Positions 17,656 to 26,054 of a stretch of DNA of 64,000 bases are shown piece after piece. The notes beneath the pieces were generated by a model. It was not told the DNA's origin and did no database searches. It was given only the letters and a program-made list of their open reading frames with translations. Numbering within the stretch: position 1 is the stretch's first letter; the number at the start of each line of letters is the position of its first letter. The translations under genes and the position numbers were made by a program. The stretch covers positions 62,001 to 126,000 of the forward strand of contig NZ_JBJURJ010000003.1 in the NCBI RefSeq assembly GCF_046098205.1, in the 5' to 3' direction. This DNA comes from Paenibacillus_AR mesotrionivorans. GTDB lineage: Bacteria > Bacillota > Bacilli > Paenibacillales > NBRC-103111.

Positions 17656-18657
17656 TCAGCCCTCCTCCGGCTGCAGCAAGATCTGCGGTATCCCCGATAC
17701 CGGATGGGCTACCACAGCCGGGACCGTGCCATAGACCCGGCCGATCAGCGCCGGGTCTATAATCTCCGCCGGCGTGCCCTCGGCCACAATCCGCCCCTGG
17801 TGCAGCACCAGCAGGCGGTGGCAGTACTGGGCCGCCAGGTTCAGGTCGTGGAGCACCGCCACGACCGTTAGCCCGTTCTCCCGGTTCCAGCGGGAGACGT
17901 AATCCATCATCTGCAGCTGATAGCCGATATCCAGATAGGTGGTCGGCTCGTCCAGGAGCAGCACCCGGGGCTCCTGGGCCATGGCCTTGCCCAGCGCCGT
18001 GCGCTGGCGCTCACCGCCGCTCACCTGGTCCAGGGTGCGGTCGGCCAAGGCCATAAGGCCCAGCCGCTCCATAACCTGGTCCAGAAGCCGGTCCACCCCG
18101 CCGCTTAGGCGCTTCTGCCCTTCAGTTACCAGCGGTTGCCCTTCGCCTCCGCCCTTCTGCCCTTCAGTTACCAGCGGTTGCCCTTCGCCTCCGCCCTTCT
18201 GCCCTTCAGTTACCAGCGGTTGCCCTTCGCCTCCGCCCTTCTGCCCTTCAGTTACCAGCGGTTGCCCTTCGCCTCCAACCTTCTCCCCCGGCGCTGCCCA
18301 ACCGCGCGCTTCCCCGCCCGAGCGGCGTTCACGCCCCAGCCAGTCCTGATGGGGAAACCGCCCCATCTCCACCACCTGACGCACCGTGAAGCCCACAGGC
18401 GGAATCGCCTCCTGCTCCAGCACCGCCATCAGCTGCGCCAGCCTCCGGCGGGAGTACGTCTCCGCCGGACGGCCTTCGATGCGCACCTCGCCGGCATCAG
18501 CCCGCTCCACGCCGGAGATCAGCCGCAGCAGTGTGGATTTGCCGCTGCCGTTGGGCCCGATGATACCGTAGATTTCCCCCGGCTTCACCCGGAAGCTCAC
18601 ATCCTGCAGCACCGGAGTGCCGTCATAACCTTTAAAGCAATCCACCGCCTCAATCAT
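17656..18657 (-). CDS. btuD: ABC transporter ATP-binding protein, BtuD/FecE type, with 14-residue tandem repeat
   Basis: A 333-residue importer ATPase. Walker A is GPNGSGKST (34-42), the Q-loop region is LMAVLEQE, the signature is VSGGERQRTALGKAMA, and Walker B is LLLDEPTTYLDIG. It lies directly downstream of the permease and binding protein under a cobalamin riboswitch, so a corrinoid substrate is inferred; sequence alone would also fit siderophore uptake. Oddity: between the Q-loop and the signature is an extra segment of about 80 residues made largely of a perfect tandem repeat (unit GGEGQPLVTEGQKG, four copies, about residues 127-182). The ABC domain otherwise looks intact. Confidence 0.88.
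   Translation of the reverse strand: MIEAVDCFKGYDGTPVLQDVSFRVKPGEIYGIIGPNGSGKSTLLRLISGVERADAGEVRIEGRPAETYSRRRLAQLMAVLEQEAIPPVGFTVRQVVEMGRFPHQDWLGRERRSGGEARGWAAPGEKVGGEGQPLVTEGQKGGGEGQPLVTEGQKGGGEGQPLVTEGQKGGGEGQPLVTEGQKRLSGGVDRLLDQVMERLGLMALADRTLDQVSGGERQRTALGKAMAQEPRVLLLDEPTTYLDIGYQLQMMDYVSRWNRENGLTVVAVLHDLNLAAQYCHRLLVLHQGRIVAEGTPAEIIDPALIGRVYGTVPAVVAHPVSGIPQILLQPEEG
18112..18279. repeat. 42-bp minisatellite inside the importer ATPase gene
   Basis: Four consecutive 42-bp copies start at 18112, 18154, 18196 and 18238; the last diverges only at its end. 42 is a multiple of three, so copy-number changes keep the reading frame. Confidence 0.95.
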
Positions 18658-18762
18658 GGCGCCCTTTCACCCGCTTTATTCAATATTTTGTTCCGGGTCC
18701 CGACAAGGCGTCCGGCAAAGACTCCCATGTATTCGTAATCGGAATTCACCCTGTTACCCAAA

Positions 18763-19797
18763 CTACGTCCCCGACCGGATCTTCCGCTTCTGCAGCAGAT
18801 AGGCGAAGAACGGCGCACCCAGCAGCGCCGTGACCACACCCAGCGGGATTTCCTTGGGCGACAACACCATCCGGGCCAGCGTATCCGCCCACAGCACATA
18901 TATCCCGCCCACCAAGGCCGACAGCGGCAGGATAAGCCGGTAATCTGGGCCGACGGTCAACCGCACCAGATGCGGCACCACCAGACCCACGAAGCCGATG
19001 ACGCCGCACACGGAGACAGCGGCCGCCGTCAGCAGGGTGGAAACCAGCAGTACAATCAGTTTGGTTCGCTCCAGGTCCACACCCATGTAAGCCGCTTGGC
19101 GCTCCCCCAGAGCCATCAGGTTCAACTGCCGCACATAGGCGCACAGGATAGCAAATCCAACAACCGCGTACGGGAGTAAAATTTGTGAATAAGACCAGTT
19201 GCGCATGGACAGGCTGCCCATGAGCCAATAGAGGATTTCATTAACCACCTGGTTGGACATGCTGACCATCAGCGACACGAAGGAGCTCAGGAAGGCGCTA
19301 ACCACCACCCCGGAGAGCACCATGGTTTCAATCCGGGTTTTCCCGCCGTGGGAGGAGAGGCGGAATACAGCGCCCAGGGTAAGGGAGCCCGTCAGGAAAG
19401 CCACCAGCGGAACCGTCCACTGCCCCAGCGCCTGCTGGTAGCCGAACAGAATCAGGAAGGCTGCGCCGACGGAGCAGCCCGAGGCGACACCCAGGGTGTA
19501 AGGGTCGGCCAGCGGATTGCGCAGCACTCCTTGGAACCCGGTGCCCGCCGCCCCCAGAGCAGCCCCCACCAGGATGGCCAGCACTACCCGGGACATCCGG
19601 ATTTTGAAGATAATCTGCTCATGAGCCGCCGGCCAGTCCGGCGTTATCCAACTGCCCAGCTGCGGTACCCGGGAGAACAGAATGCGCCAGACCTCCGCAA
19701 GGGGCAGCCTGGCCGAACCCAGGGACAAGCTCACAATAACGGAGAAAAGAAGGAGCGCAGCCGCTCCTCCTCCCCACACTAAGAGTCGTTTTTTCAT
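18763..19797 (-). CDS. btuC: FecCD/BtuC-type ABC transporter permease
   Basis: A 344-residue polytopic permease of the BtuC/FecCD family: LGAAGTGFQGVLRNPLADPYTLGVASG is the diagnostic segment, and GVIGFVGLVVPHLVRLTVGPDYR plus LARMVLSPKEIPLGVVTALLGAPFFAYLL occur near the C-terminus. I count about ten hydrophobic segments. The ATG at 19797 lies one base after the stop of the binding-protein gene with no good ribosome site of its own, so translation is probably coupled. Confidence 0.9.
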   Translation of the reverse strand: MKKRLLVWGGGAAALLLFSVIVSLSLGSARLPLAEVWRILFSRVPQLGSWITPDWPAAHEQIIFKIRMSRVVLAILVGAALGAAGTGFQGVLRNPLADPYTLGVASGCSVGAAFLILFGYQQALGQWTVPLVAFLTGSLTLGAVFRLSSHGGKTRIETMVLSGVVVSAFLSSFVSLMVSMSNQVVNEILYWLMGSLSMRNWSYSQILLPYAVVGFAILCAYVRQLNLMALGERQAAYMGVDLERTKLIVLLVSTLLTAAAVSVCGVIGFVGLVVPHLVRLTVGPDYRLILPLSALVGGIYVLWADTLARMVLSPKEIPLGVVTALLGAPFFAYLLQKRKIRSGT

Positions 19798-19798
19798 G

Positions 19799-20803
19799 TT
19801 ATTTGACAACGTCCGGATGAATCGCCTTGGCAATCTCCTTAAGCCCTTGAGTCAGCCGGGGCCCGGACCGGTTGGTCAGATTGGTATCGATGCCGTACAT
19901 CTTGTTGTTCTTCAGCGCATCGGTAGTCGAGAAGCCGGCTCTGCTCTTGATGGTTTCCGGGAGATTCCCCATGCCTTCACCTACAGAATAGATGATGACC
20001 TCAGGGTTAGCCTTCACAATAGCCTCCGGATCAATTTCATACCAGCCTTTTTTGCCGGCACCCACATTGATGCCCCCGGACAGCTCCACCATTTCACTCA
20101 GGAATTCCCCATCCCCTACAGTCCAGCCGGGATTAAATTCCATGTACACGCGCTTTTTGGGCGTATCCTTTACCAGGTCCTTCACCTTCTGGATGTCGCT
20201 TCTCATGGAATCGGCCACCTTCTTGCTTTGGTCCTGCATATTCATGATCTTGCCGTACAGCTCCACCCGTTCGATAGCCTGCTCCATGCTCTTCGGGTTA
20301 ATGGCAAATACCTTCACACCCAGGCTGCGGAGAGCCTCCACCGGCTTTTTGTTCAGCGACGAGGAAGCGAATACCACATCCGGATTCAGTGCCAGCACGG
20401 ATTCCACATTGGTGGTCAAATCGCCCACCTGTGTCTTCTTTTTGGCATCTGCCGGGTAATCACTCCACTTGTCCACACCTACGATACGGTCTCCTGCACC
20501 AACAGCGAACAGACTCTCGGTTTCACTGGGAACCAGCGTTACGATCCGCTCGGGTGCCTTCTCGAATACAACCTCCGTATTGGTGGCGTCTGTCACCTTC
20601 AGGGGGTAGACGGTTTGCTGGGACGCAGCCGCTCCTGCCGAAGGCGATGCCGCCGTAGCGGGTGTGACCGTAGCCGCCGCTGTGGGGGACGCGCTCCCCT
20701 CCGCATTGTCCTTGCTGCCGCAGCCGGTTAAGGCCAGGGATAACGCCAGGACGAGCGCCATAGCCCAGCCTGCGGTTTTCTTGAACTTCGAATCTGCAAC
20801 CAT
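19799..20803 (-). CDS. btuF: Corrinoid ABC transporter substrate-binding lipoprotein
   Basis: A 334-residue lipoprotein. The signal peptide ends in the lipobox LTGC (Cys28), followed by a Ser/Ala/Thr-rich linker (to about residue 65) and then a class III periplasmic-type binding domain (PERIVTLVPSETESLFAVGAGDRIVGVDKWSDYP...). The pattern matches BtuF-type and iron-siderophore binding proteins; the cobalamin riboswitch in its leader makes a corrinoid ligand most likely. The ATG at 20803 (MVADS) has GGAGG seven bases upstream, whereas the ATG at 20809 abuts that site. Confidence 0.9.
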   Translation of the reverse strand: MVADSKFKKTAGWAMALVLALSLALTGCGSKDNAEGSASPTAAATVTPATAASPSAGAAASQQTVYPLKVTDATNTEVVFEKAPERIVTLVPSETESLFAVGAGDRIVGVDKWSDYPADAKKKTQVGDLTTNVESVLALNPDVVFASSSLNKKPVEALRSLGVKVFAINPKSMEQAIERVELYGKIMNMQDQSKKVADSMRSDIQKVKDLVKDTPKKRVYMEFNPGWTVGDGEFLSEMVELSGGINVGAGKKGWYEIDPEAIVKANPEVIIYSVGEGMGNLPETIKSRAGFSTTDALKNNKMYGIDTNLTNRSGPRLTQGLKEIAKAIHPDVVK

Positions 20804-20866
20804 GTTCATTCCTCCATTTGCGTATTTTCCGCCATTTTAGCCGATGTTCCCATGAAGATTCACGCG

Positions 20867-20901
20867 AAAAAGCCCCCAGCTCAAAAAACGAGGCCGGAGG
20901 C
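20867..20901 (-). terminator. Probable riboswitch-controlled terminator before btuF
   Basis: On the minus strand GCCTCC...GGGGGC can pair, with an inner CTC/GAG pairing, and is followed by TTTTT. It lies between the cobalamin aptamer and the btuF start codon, where a transcription-terminating expression platform is expected. The stem is imperfect, so this is tentative. Confidence 0.5.
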
Positions 20902-20997
20902 GAGCAAATCAAGGACGTAACGGAATGCAGTCGGCATCCCCATTTAGGTACACATGATTAGCCTGATCCTTTTCCTCGAAGGATTTCGCAGCTTGTA

Positions 20998-21346
20998 CCC
21001 AAGGGCAGGTCTCCTGACTTGCGGGTTGAGGCGTATCTGACAACTCGCTTGAGGGCATCTTACACCGCCTTTTCGCCCCATCCTGCGTTACTTTCGTTTG
21101 ACGTACCACCGGTACGCCTTCACAAAAGTGCCTTGCCTGGAACGAAAATTCAGTATAATCTGCTCCCCTCGGAGTTTTCAGAGACACCTAATAACTCGCC
21201 CGGCCTTCCCATTCTGCGCTTCTCGCGCATAAACAGTGGCTTTGGTTCAATGGGCTCATCCCCTGCTCACAGTGGCGGGACCGTGCCGGCTTCTACCGGC
21301 TTCCCTATTAACCCTTGCACCGCTGCGGTGCGAAGGGACCCTCGGG
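20998..21346 (-). ncRNA. Cobalamin riboswitch aptamer (interrupted by an insertion)
   Basis: On the minus strand the canonical elements appear in order. The P1 5' arm is CCCGAGGG (21346-21339). Then come GGTGCAAGGGTTAATAGGGA, AGCCGGT...GCCGGC, GGTCCCGCCACTGTG, AAGCCACTG, ATGGGAAGGC, the B12-box AAGTCAGGAGACCTGCC (about 21020-21004) and the P1 3' arm CCCTTGGG (21005-20998). It lies upstream of btuF and should turn the importer off when adenosylcobalamin is plentiful. It spans 349 nt instead of about 200 because a segment of about 150 bp is inserted between GGGAAGGC and the B12-box; removing it restores a normal aptamer. Confidence 0.93.
21042..21199. mobile_element. MITE-like insertion inside the cobalamin riboswitch
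   Basis: The 7-bp direct repeat AACTCGC flanks about 144 bp (copies at 21042-21048 and 21193-21199), as expected for a target-site duplication. The inserted DNA is one large imperfect palindrome centred on CGTACCACCGGTACG (about 21101-21115), with outer arms such as TTTTCG/CGAAAA and ACTTTCG/CAAAAGT. It has no coding capacity. It interrupts a peripheral arm of the aptamer. Confidence 0.7.
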
Positions 21347-21451
21347 TATAGAATCTGTCTAACAATGGATATGGACGGGCGGATGTTCGAAACACCCCTA
21401 TGTTACCTTTAGAGCCCTCGGGAAGTCAAGGTGAAATGAAGCTCCTGATGC

Positions 21452-21730
21452 CTAAAGACGCGTGCGGATATACATATAATCATTCAGAAGCAGGTCCAGC
21501 CTCTTGCTGATCTCGATCACCTTAGGATCGGTGAGAGACTCCTCCACACTGGCGGCTTGTTCCAGCCGGGTGCGCAGCAGATGGATCTCTTCCTCAAGCC
21601 CTACTGCCGTATTGCGGCTGCGCCCCGATAAGGGCTCCACGGCCAAACGGACAGCAGTGTTCGTCATATTCCTGCTTACACGAACCGGAACGGCTTTTGG
21701 GTAAGAGCGAATAAACGGACCGGATGCCAT
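21452..21730 (-). CDS. Spo0E-like sporulation regulatory phosphatase
   Basis: A 92-residue protein whose C-terminal half is a short antiparallel coiled coil typical of Spo0E-like aspartyl phosphatases (LEEEIHLLRTRLEQA...), ending in the signature SKRLD (residues 75-79) within VIEISKRLDLLLNDY. Such proteins dephosphorylate Spo0A~P and delay sporulation. The N-terminal 40 residues are basic and not part of the family core. The ATG at 21730 is preceded by GGGGAGGG. It stands alone between the riboswitch and alaT. Confidence 0.8.
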   Translation of the reverse strand: MASGPFIRSYPKAVPVRVSRNMTNTAVRLAVEPLSGRSRNTAVGLEEEIHLLRTRLEQAASVEESLTDPKVIEISKRLDLLLNDYMYIRTRL

Positions 21731-21880
21731 TCCAATTCCCTCCCCATGCTTTTGACAAAAGCAGACGGCCTGCCTGAATTGTGCACGATTGCAACCGGTC
21801 AAGCCCTACTCCCAATATACCAGTTAATTCCTGAAAAGGGAAGGCGAAATACCCGGTCGGCGGGGAGTTGTACAGGGCTT

Positions 21881-23077
21881 TTACCCTACTTGTGAAAGCT
21901 TTGCCATAAACTTTCCAATCCGTTCCAAAGCCTCCAAAAGCTGATTAATAGAGGTGGCATAGGAGCAGCGCAAAAAGCCCTCTCCGCCCATTCCGAACAC
22001 ATGTCCGGGCACCGCAGCAACCTTCGCATCATTCAGCAGGCGGAAGGCGAACTCCTCCGAGGTAAGACCCGTGGACTCAATGCTTGGGAATGCGTAAAAT
22101 GCGCCCTGCGGCTCATGACAGGCCATGCCGATATCCCGGAACCCCTTCACTACCAGCCGTCTGCGCTGGTTGTAGGATTCCATCATCCGGTCCTTCTCCT
22201 CCATGCCGTTCTTAAGCGCCTCCAGCGCCGCCACCTGGCCCATAATAGGAGCGCACATGACCGTATATTGGTGGATCTTCAGCATGGCAGCGATCAGCTC
22301 CCGGTGCCCGCAGATATAGCCCATTCTCCAGCCTGTCATGGCGAAGGCCTTGGAGAAGCCGCTCACCAGGAGCGTCCGGTCCTTCATCCCCGGCAAGGAG
22401 GCAAAGCTGCAATGGTTGCGGTCATAGGAAAGCTCCGCATAGATTTCATCGGAAATCACCAGAAGATCATGCTCCTCCACCAGCTTGGCGATAGGCAGCA
22501 TTTCCTCATAGGTCATAACGCTTCCCGTGGGATTGTTGGGGTAACACAGAATCAGAACCTTGGATTGAGGCGTAATCTTCGCCTTCAGACTTTCGGCGGT
22601 CAGCTTGAACCCGTCCTTGGCGAAGGTCTCGATTCCTACCGCCACACCGCCGCCGATGGTTGTAATGGGGCTGTAGGACACATAACACGGCTCCGGGATC
22701 AGAATTTCATCCCCCGGGTTGATCAGCGCCCGCAGTGCCAGGTCGATGGCCTCGCTGCCGCCGACGGTGACGATCATTTCATGGGCCGGATCGTAGGCCA
22801 CATGAAACCGCTCATACAGATATTCCCCAATGGCTTCCCGCAGCTCGGGCATGCCCGCATTGGAGGTATATTGGGTTTTGCCGCGTTCCAGTGAATAGAC
22901 ACAAGCCTCCCGCACATGCCAGGGGGTAACGAAGTCAGGCTCGCCTACCCCCAGGGAGATAATGCCCGCATCCTTGCTGGCGCTCACCAGATCAAAAAAC
23001 CTGCGAATCCCCGAGGGCGGTATAGCCCTGACCCGGGGGGTTAAATAACGCTCCATGGAATCCAGCTTGGATGTCAT
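21881..23077 (-). CDS. alaT: Class I aminotransferase, AlaT/YugH-like
   Basis: A 398-residue fold-type I aminotransferase. Motifs are GVGEPDFVTPWHV, YTSNAGMPELREAI, CYPNNPTGSVMTYEE, the PLP lysine in SGFSKAFAMTGWRMGY, and the C-terminal arginine in GFLRCSYATS. It immediately follows an Lrp/AsnC regulator; in Bacillus subtilis the same pair is alaR-alaT (yugGH), encoding an alanine transaminase and its regulator. The symbol rests on this gene order plus family membership, not on a direct substrate motif. GGAGG lies 11 bases before the start. Confidence 0.78.
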   Translation of the reverse strand: MTSKLDSMERYLTPRVRAIPPSGIRRFFDLVSASKDAGIISLGVGEPDFVTPWHVREACVYSLERGKTQYTSNAGMPELREAIGEYLYERFHVAYDPAHEMIVTVGGSEAIDLALRALINPGDEILIPEPCYVSYSPITTIGGGVAVGIETFAKDGFKLTAESLKAKITPQSKVLILCYPNNPTGSVMTYEEMLPIAKLVEEHDLLVISDEIYAELSYDRNHCSFASLPGMKDRTLLVSGFSKAFAMTGWRMGYICGHRELIAAMLKIHQYTVMCAPIMGQVAALEALKNGMEEKDRMMESYNQRRRLVVKGFRDIGMACHEPQGAFYAFPSIESTGLTSEEFAFRLLNDAKVAAVPGHVFGMGGEGFLRCSYATSINQLLEALERIGKFMAKLSQVG

Positions 23078-23105
23078 GCTTTATCGTAACCTCCACTCGA
23101 TATAA

Positions 23106-23597
23106 TTACGGGGCAATGACCAGCCGGTTATCATCCTCATGGTCCTCGAACACAACGCCGTCCTGCTTATATTTTTTGAGAATAAAATGGGTTTTAGTTG
23201 ACAGTACCCGGTCGATGGAGGACAGCCGCTGGGACACGAACGACGCTACTTCCTTCAAGTTATGGCCTTCTACTTCAACCAGCAGGTCATAAGCGCCGGA
23301 CATCAGATACAGTGTTTTCACTTCAGGGAACAGGTAAATCCGCTCGGCAATGGCATCGAAGCCTCTGCCCCGCTCCGGTGTAATTTGCACCTCAATCAGC
23401 GCGGTTACCTTGTCATCCTCCACCTTGCTCCAATTCACAACGGGCGCGTACTTGACAATGACCTTCTCCGCTTCCAGCTCCGCGATGGCCGTCAGCACCT
23501 CCTCATGCGGCGCCCCCAGCATGGTCGCGATAAGTTCCGGCGCCCGGCGGGCGTCCTCGTTCAGAATCTCCAGAACCTTGGATTTCAGTTCAGTCAT
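23106..23597 (-). CDS. alaR: Lrp/AsnC family transcriptional regulator, AlaR/YugG-like
   Basis: A 163-residue regulator with an N-terminal winged helix (ELKSKVLEILNEDARRAPELIATMLGAPHEEVLTAIAELEAEKVIVKYAPVV region) and a C-terminal RAM ligand-binding domain (VTALIEVQI...GAYDLLVEVEGHNLKEVASFV). It precedes the aminotransferase gene by 28 bp and probably regulates it in response to an amino acid, most likely alanine by comparison with B. subtilis. Confidence 0.82.
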   Translation of the reverse strand: MTELKSKVLEILNEDARRAPELIATMLGAPHEEVLTAIAELEAEKVIVKYAPVVNWSKVEDDKVTALIEVQITPERGRGFDAIAERIYLFPEVKTLYLMSGAYDLLVEVEGHNLKEVASFVSQRLSSIDRVLSTKTHFILKKYKQDGVVFEDHEDDNRLVIAP

Positions 23598-23710
23598 GTT
23601 TCGATCAGCTCCCCAGATTAATGGCTTCTTATAATTAGCCGCTTGAAAAAGTTGCTAATGCAGTTCATGTTAACACATGTTTGCCCGTGTTGCCATACAG
23701 GTCTTTATTT

Positions 23711-23736
23711 AAAAAACCGCAACTGTGCAGTTGCGG
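23711..23736 (-). terminator. Rho-independent terminator
   Basis: A near-perfect palindrome, CCGCAACTG-TG-CAGTTGCGG, followed on the minus strand by TTTTTT. It lies 60 bases after the stop of the 387-residue protein gene (23796) and before alaR. Confidence 0.85.
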
Positions 23737-23795
23737 CTTCGTCTCCCTATGCATGGTTTGCCTTCTCTGTCCATCTGAACCAGGAACGATTCATG

Positions 23796-24959
23796 TTACC
23801 TTATAAGGTAATGGTCTGAAAACCCGCAGGAAACATAAATCCGGCCGCCTGATGCCAATAAATCCGCCCCCTGCTCCTTGGCACTGCAGATTACGTTATA
23901 TATGGAGCTGACAGCAATAAAGGCCTTATACATTTCATCGGAGAAGTTGTTGGAGCTCAGCTCTTGAAGCAGCGCATGCTGGATCGGATAATAACTGGCA
24001 AGCTGACTTTTGTAAACAGTAATATCGGATTCACCCCGATGGATGCTGAAGGATTCCGAATAGTTCAAGCTTGTAAACGCATGTTCAGCGCACATTTCCG
24101 GCAGGAAGGTGTACAACTCCTCGGCCAGATGGTGATCGTCGAAGTGGTTTAGCAGGGTGTCATAATAATCCTCATAGCTCCCCTGCTCCACACAGGCACC
24201 GTATAACCCGATAGCCTGGCGGGTGAAGCGCGCCAGCTGTTCCTCGGAATAGGGATAGGGCGTATAGGTTTCTTCCTCCTGTCTGAGGAAGAAGAACTGC
24301 TTTTGCGAGCTAAACCCCTTCGTGTTCCACTCCCGGACATAGTCCGCCACCATTCCGCTCAGCTCGGGACTTACGATATTATTAATCCTGCATTCGCCAG
24401 TGATGTTGTCGCCGTTTTTGGCACCATAGACCTTGATGCAGCAGATCTTCTGGTTGCCGATCCGATCGGCAATTCCTTCCCGGAGGAGCTTCCACAGGGT
24501 TGAAGCCTCATGCTCCTGCGGAGTGTCCCCCATACCCACAACATTGCTCTGGTACATTACCCAGCGGTGCGGGGTACCTGCGAATACGGTTTCCAGTTGG
24601 GCGGACGGGTTATCCTTAACCATCGCACGGATGCCATCCAGCATGCCGAACAGGAAGCTTCCCTGAGCCATACCCAGCGCCTGCTTCCGGTCACTGCCCA
24701 GTGCCGCGGAACATTCGAACAGACGGCGGTCCCAATCGGGGGACTCCACATAAAAATCAAGCACTGCGGTTTGTTCCTTCAATTGGGCGATCTCCGGACG
24801 GATGGAAACCCGCCATTCCGGCAGAACCAGTGCTCCGTCCATGATTTCGCATGGTTCGTCCGCAAGAAGGCTTTTCATGCTTATAAGAATAGATTGCGGG
24901 TCGTCCAGGGCAAGAGCCTGTTCCTGCTTACTCTGCTTTTTCAGCTTCTTAAAAAACAT
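23796..24959 (-). CDS. Protein of unknown function (DUF6348-like)
   Basis: A 387-residue cytoplasmic protein with no signal peptide or membrane segment. The N-terminus is Lys/Gln-rich (MFFKKLKKQSKQEQ) and the rest is a mixed alpha/beta domain with motifs such as CCIKVYGAKNGDNITGECRINN and ADYVREW. This resembles the DUF6348 group of predicted Bacilli proteins, from memory and unverified. No enzymatic motif is evident. It is monocistronic, with AAAGGAAG before the start and a strong terminator after the stop. I would not assign a function. Confidence 0.75.
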   Translation of the reverse strand: MFFKKLKKQSKQEQALALDDPQSILISMKSLLADEPCEIMDGALVLPEWRVSIRPEIAQLKEQTAVLDFYVESPDWDRRLFECSAALGSDRKQALGMAQGSFLFGMLDGIRAMVKDNPSAQLETVFAGTPHRWVMYQSNVVGMGDTPQEHEASTLWKLLREGIADRIGNQKICCIKVYGAKNGDNITGECRINNIVSPELSGMVADYVREWNTKGFSSQKQFFFLRQEEETYTPYPYSEEQLARFTRQAIGLYGACVEQGSYEDYYDTLLNHFDDHHLAEELYTFLPEMCAEHAFTSLNYSESFSIHRGESDITVYKSQLASYYPIQHALLQELSSNNFSDEMYKAFIAVSSIYNVICSAKEQGADLLASGGRIYVSCGFSDHYLIR

Positions 24960-25090
24960 CTCGACACTTCCTTTACTATGTGGAATGACTGATTGAAGGA
25001 TAATTTATGCCGGGCACAGAAAAATGGTGGAAATTGTATAATGCTTCATCGGTTGGTTACTGTTTTTTGTTTACACAGAAATGATTACAT

Positions 25091-25123
25091 AAAAAAATGG
25101 TATGACATTGAACGTCATACCAT
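25091..25123 (-). terminator. Rho-independent terminator after the DeoR-family gene
   Basis: On the minus strand the stem ATGGTATGAC/GTCATACCAT has a 7-base loop and is followed by TTTTTT, 25 bases after the stop codon. Confidence 0.9.
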
Positions 25124-25147
25124 CCTCGTATGAATTGTGTAAAAATC

Positions 25148-25939
25148 CTAAGCCTGATTCAGCTCCTCCTGCTCCGCCACCAGCACGTCTACACCCGTGT
25201 CCTGAATACGGGCCAACTCCTCCTCCACCGCGTCCCAGTCCGTGATAAGAGTATCGAATTGGGAAGGTTCGGCCACCTTCAGGAAGCCTTCAAAGCCCAC
25301 TTTATTGTGGGGCATAAGGGCAATATTCCGTCTGCTGTTTTCAACCACTGCCTGTTGGAATGCGGCAACCTCGGAGGTGCCGTTGGTGAGCCCGCTTTTG
25401 GCGGAGAAGCCTGCACCGGTAATGAAGTTCAGATCGAAGTTCATCCTCCGCACAAAATCAATGGCCAACGCATCACGGCAATTGCCTCTTGCCCGGAGCT
25501 TGCCTCCGGCGATGTACACATCCACATTCTCCCGGGTGCGCAGCTCATCCGCAATAATGATGGAATTGGTGACCACCGTGAAGGGAATATCCCGGGGCAG
25601 GTATTTCAGCATCAGAAACCCTACGGAAGCACTGGTCAAAAAGATAATATGATTCGCCTGGATGAAGGTACATGCCCGTTTGGCAATGGCATCATAGTGA
25701 GGGTCAATCTCCTCGATTTCCCGCACCGTCCAATTGGCGGGCGGTTGAAGTCCCACTTTTTGCAAAGGAATAGCCCCGCCATGTGTCCGCTTCAGCAGAC
25801 CTTTTTCCTCCAGAATCCGCAGATCCCGTCTGGCAGAATCCACCGATACCTGAAAGCCTTCCTGAATATCAGCAATGCTAATCCTACCTCTGGATTCCAA
25901 TAGCTTAAGAATTTCCTGATGGCGTTCTTCAATAAACAT
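25148..25939 (-). CDS. DeoR family transcriptional regulator
   Basis: A 263-residue regulator. The N-terminal DeoR helix-turn-helix is EERHQEILKLLESRGRISIADIQEGFQVSVDSARRDLRILEEKGLLKRTHGGAI. The C-terminal DeoR sensor domain contains VTNSIIIADELRTRENVDVYIAGGKLR and FITGAGFSAKSGLT, which normally bind a phosphorylated sugar. No catabolic gene is adjacent, so the target is unknown. The start has GGCGGTGA upstream. Confidence 0.88.
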   Translation of the reverse strand: MFIEERHQEILKLLESRGRISIADIQEGFQVSVDSARRDLRILEEKGLLKRTHGGAIPLQKVGLQPPANWTVREIEEIDPHYDAIAKRACTFIQANHIIFLTSASVGFLMLKYLPRDIPFTVVTNSIIIADELRTRENVDVYIAGGKLRARGNCRDALAIDFVRRMNFDLNFITGAGFSAKSGLTNGTSEVAAFQQAVVENSRRNIALMPHNKVGFEGFLKVAEPSQFDTLITDWDAVEEELARIQDTGVDVLVAEQEELNQA

Positions 25940-26054
25940 CGGATCACCGCCTGAGTATGATGACTGATCATGGTCGACTCATAACCAGCTATTCATATTA
26001 TATCATGTTTATTAATGATTTCAATACATTTACATTAACAATCGTTAAATAACA

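Noticed and set aside
18112..18279. CRISPR array (regular 42-bp repeats)
   Set aside because: The copies are directly adjacent with no spacers, lie inside an ABC ATPase frame, and no cas genes are nearby.
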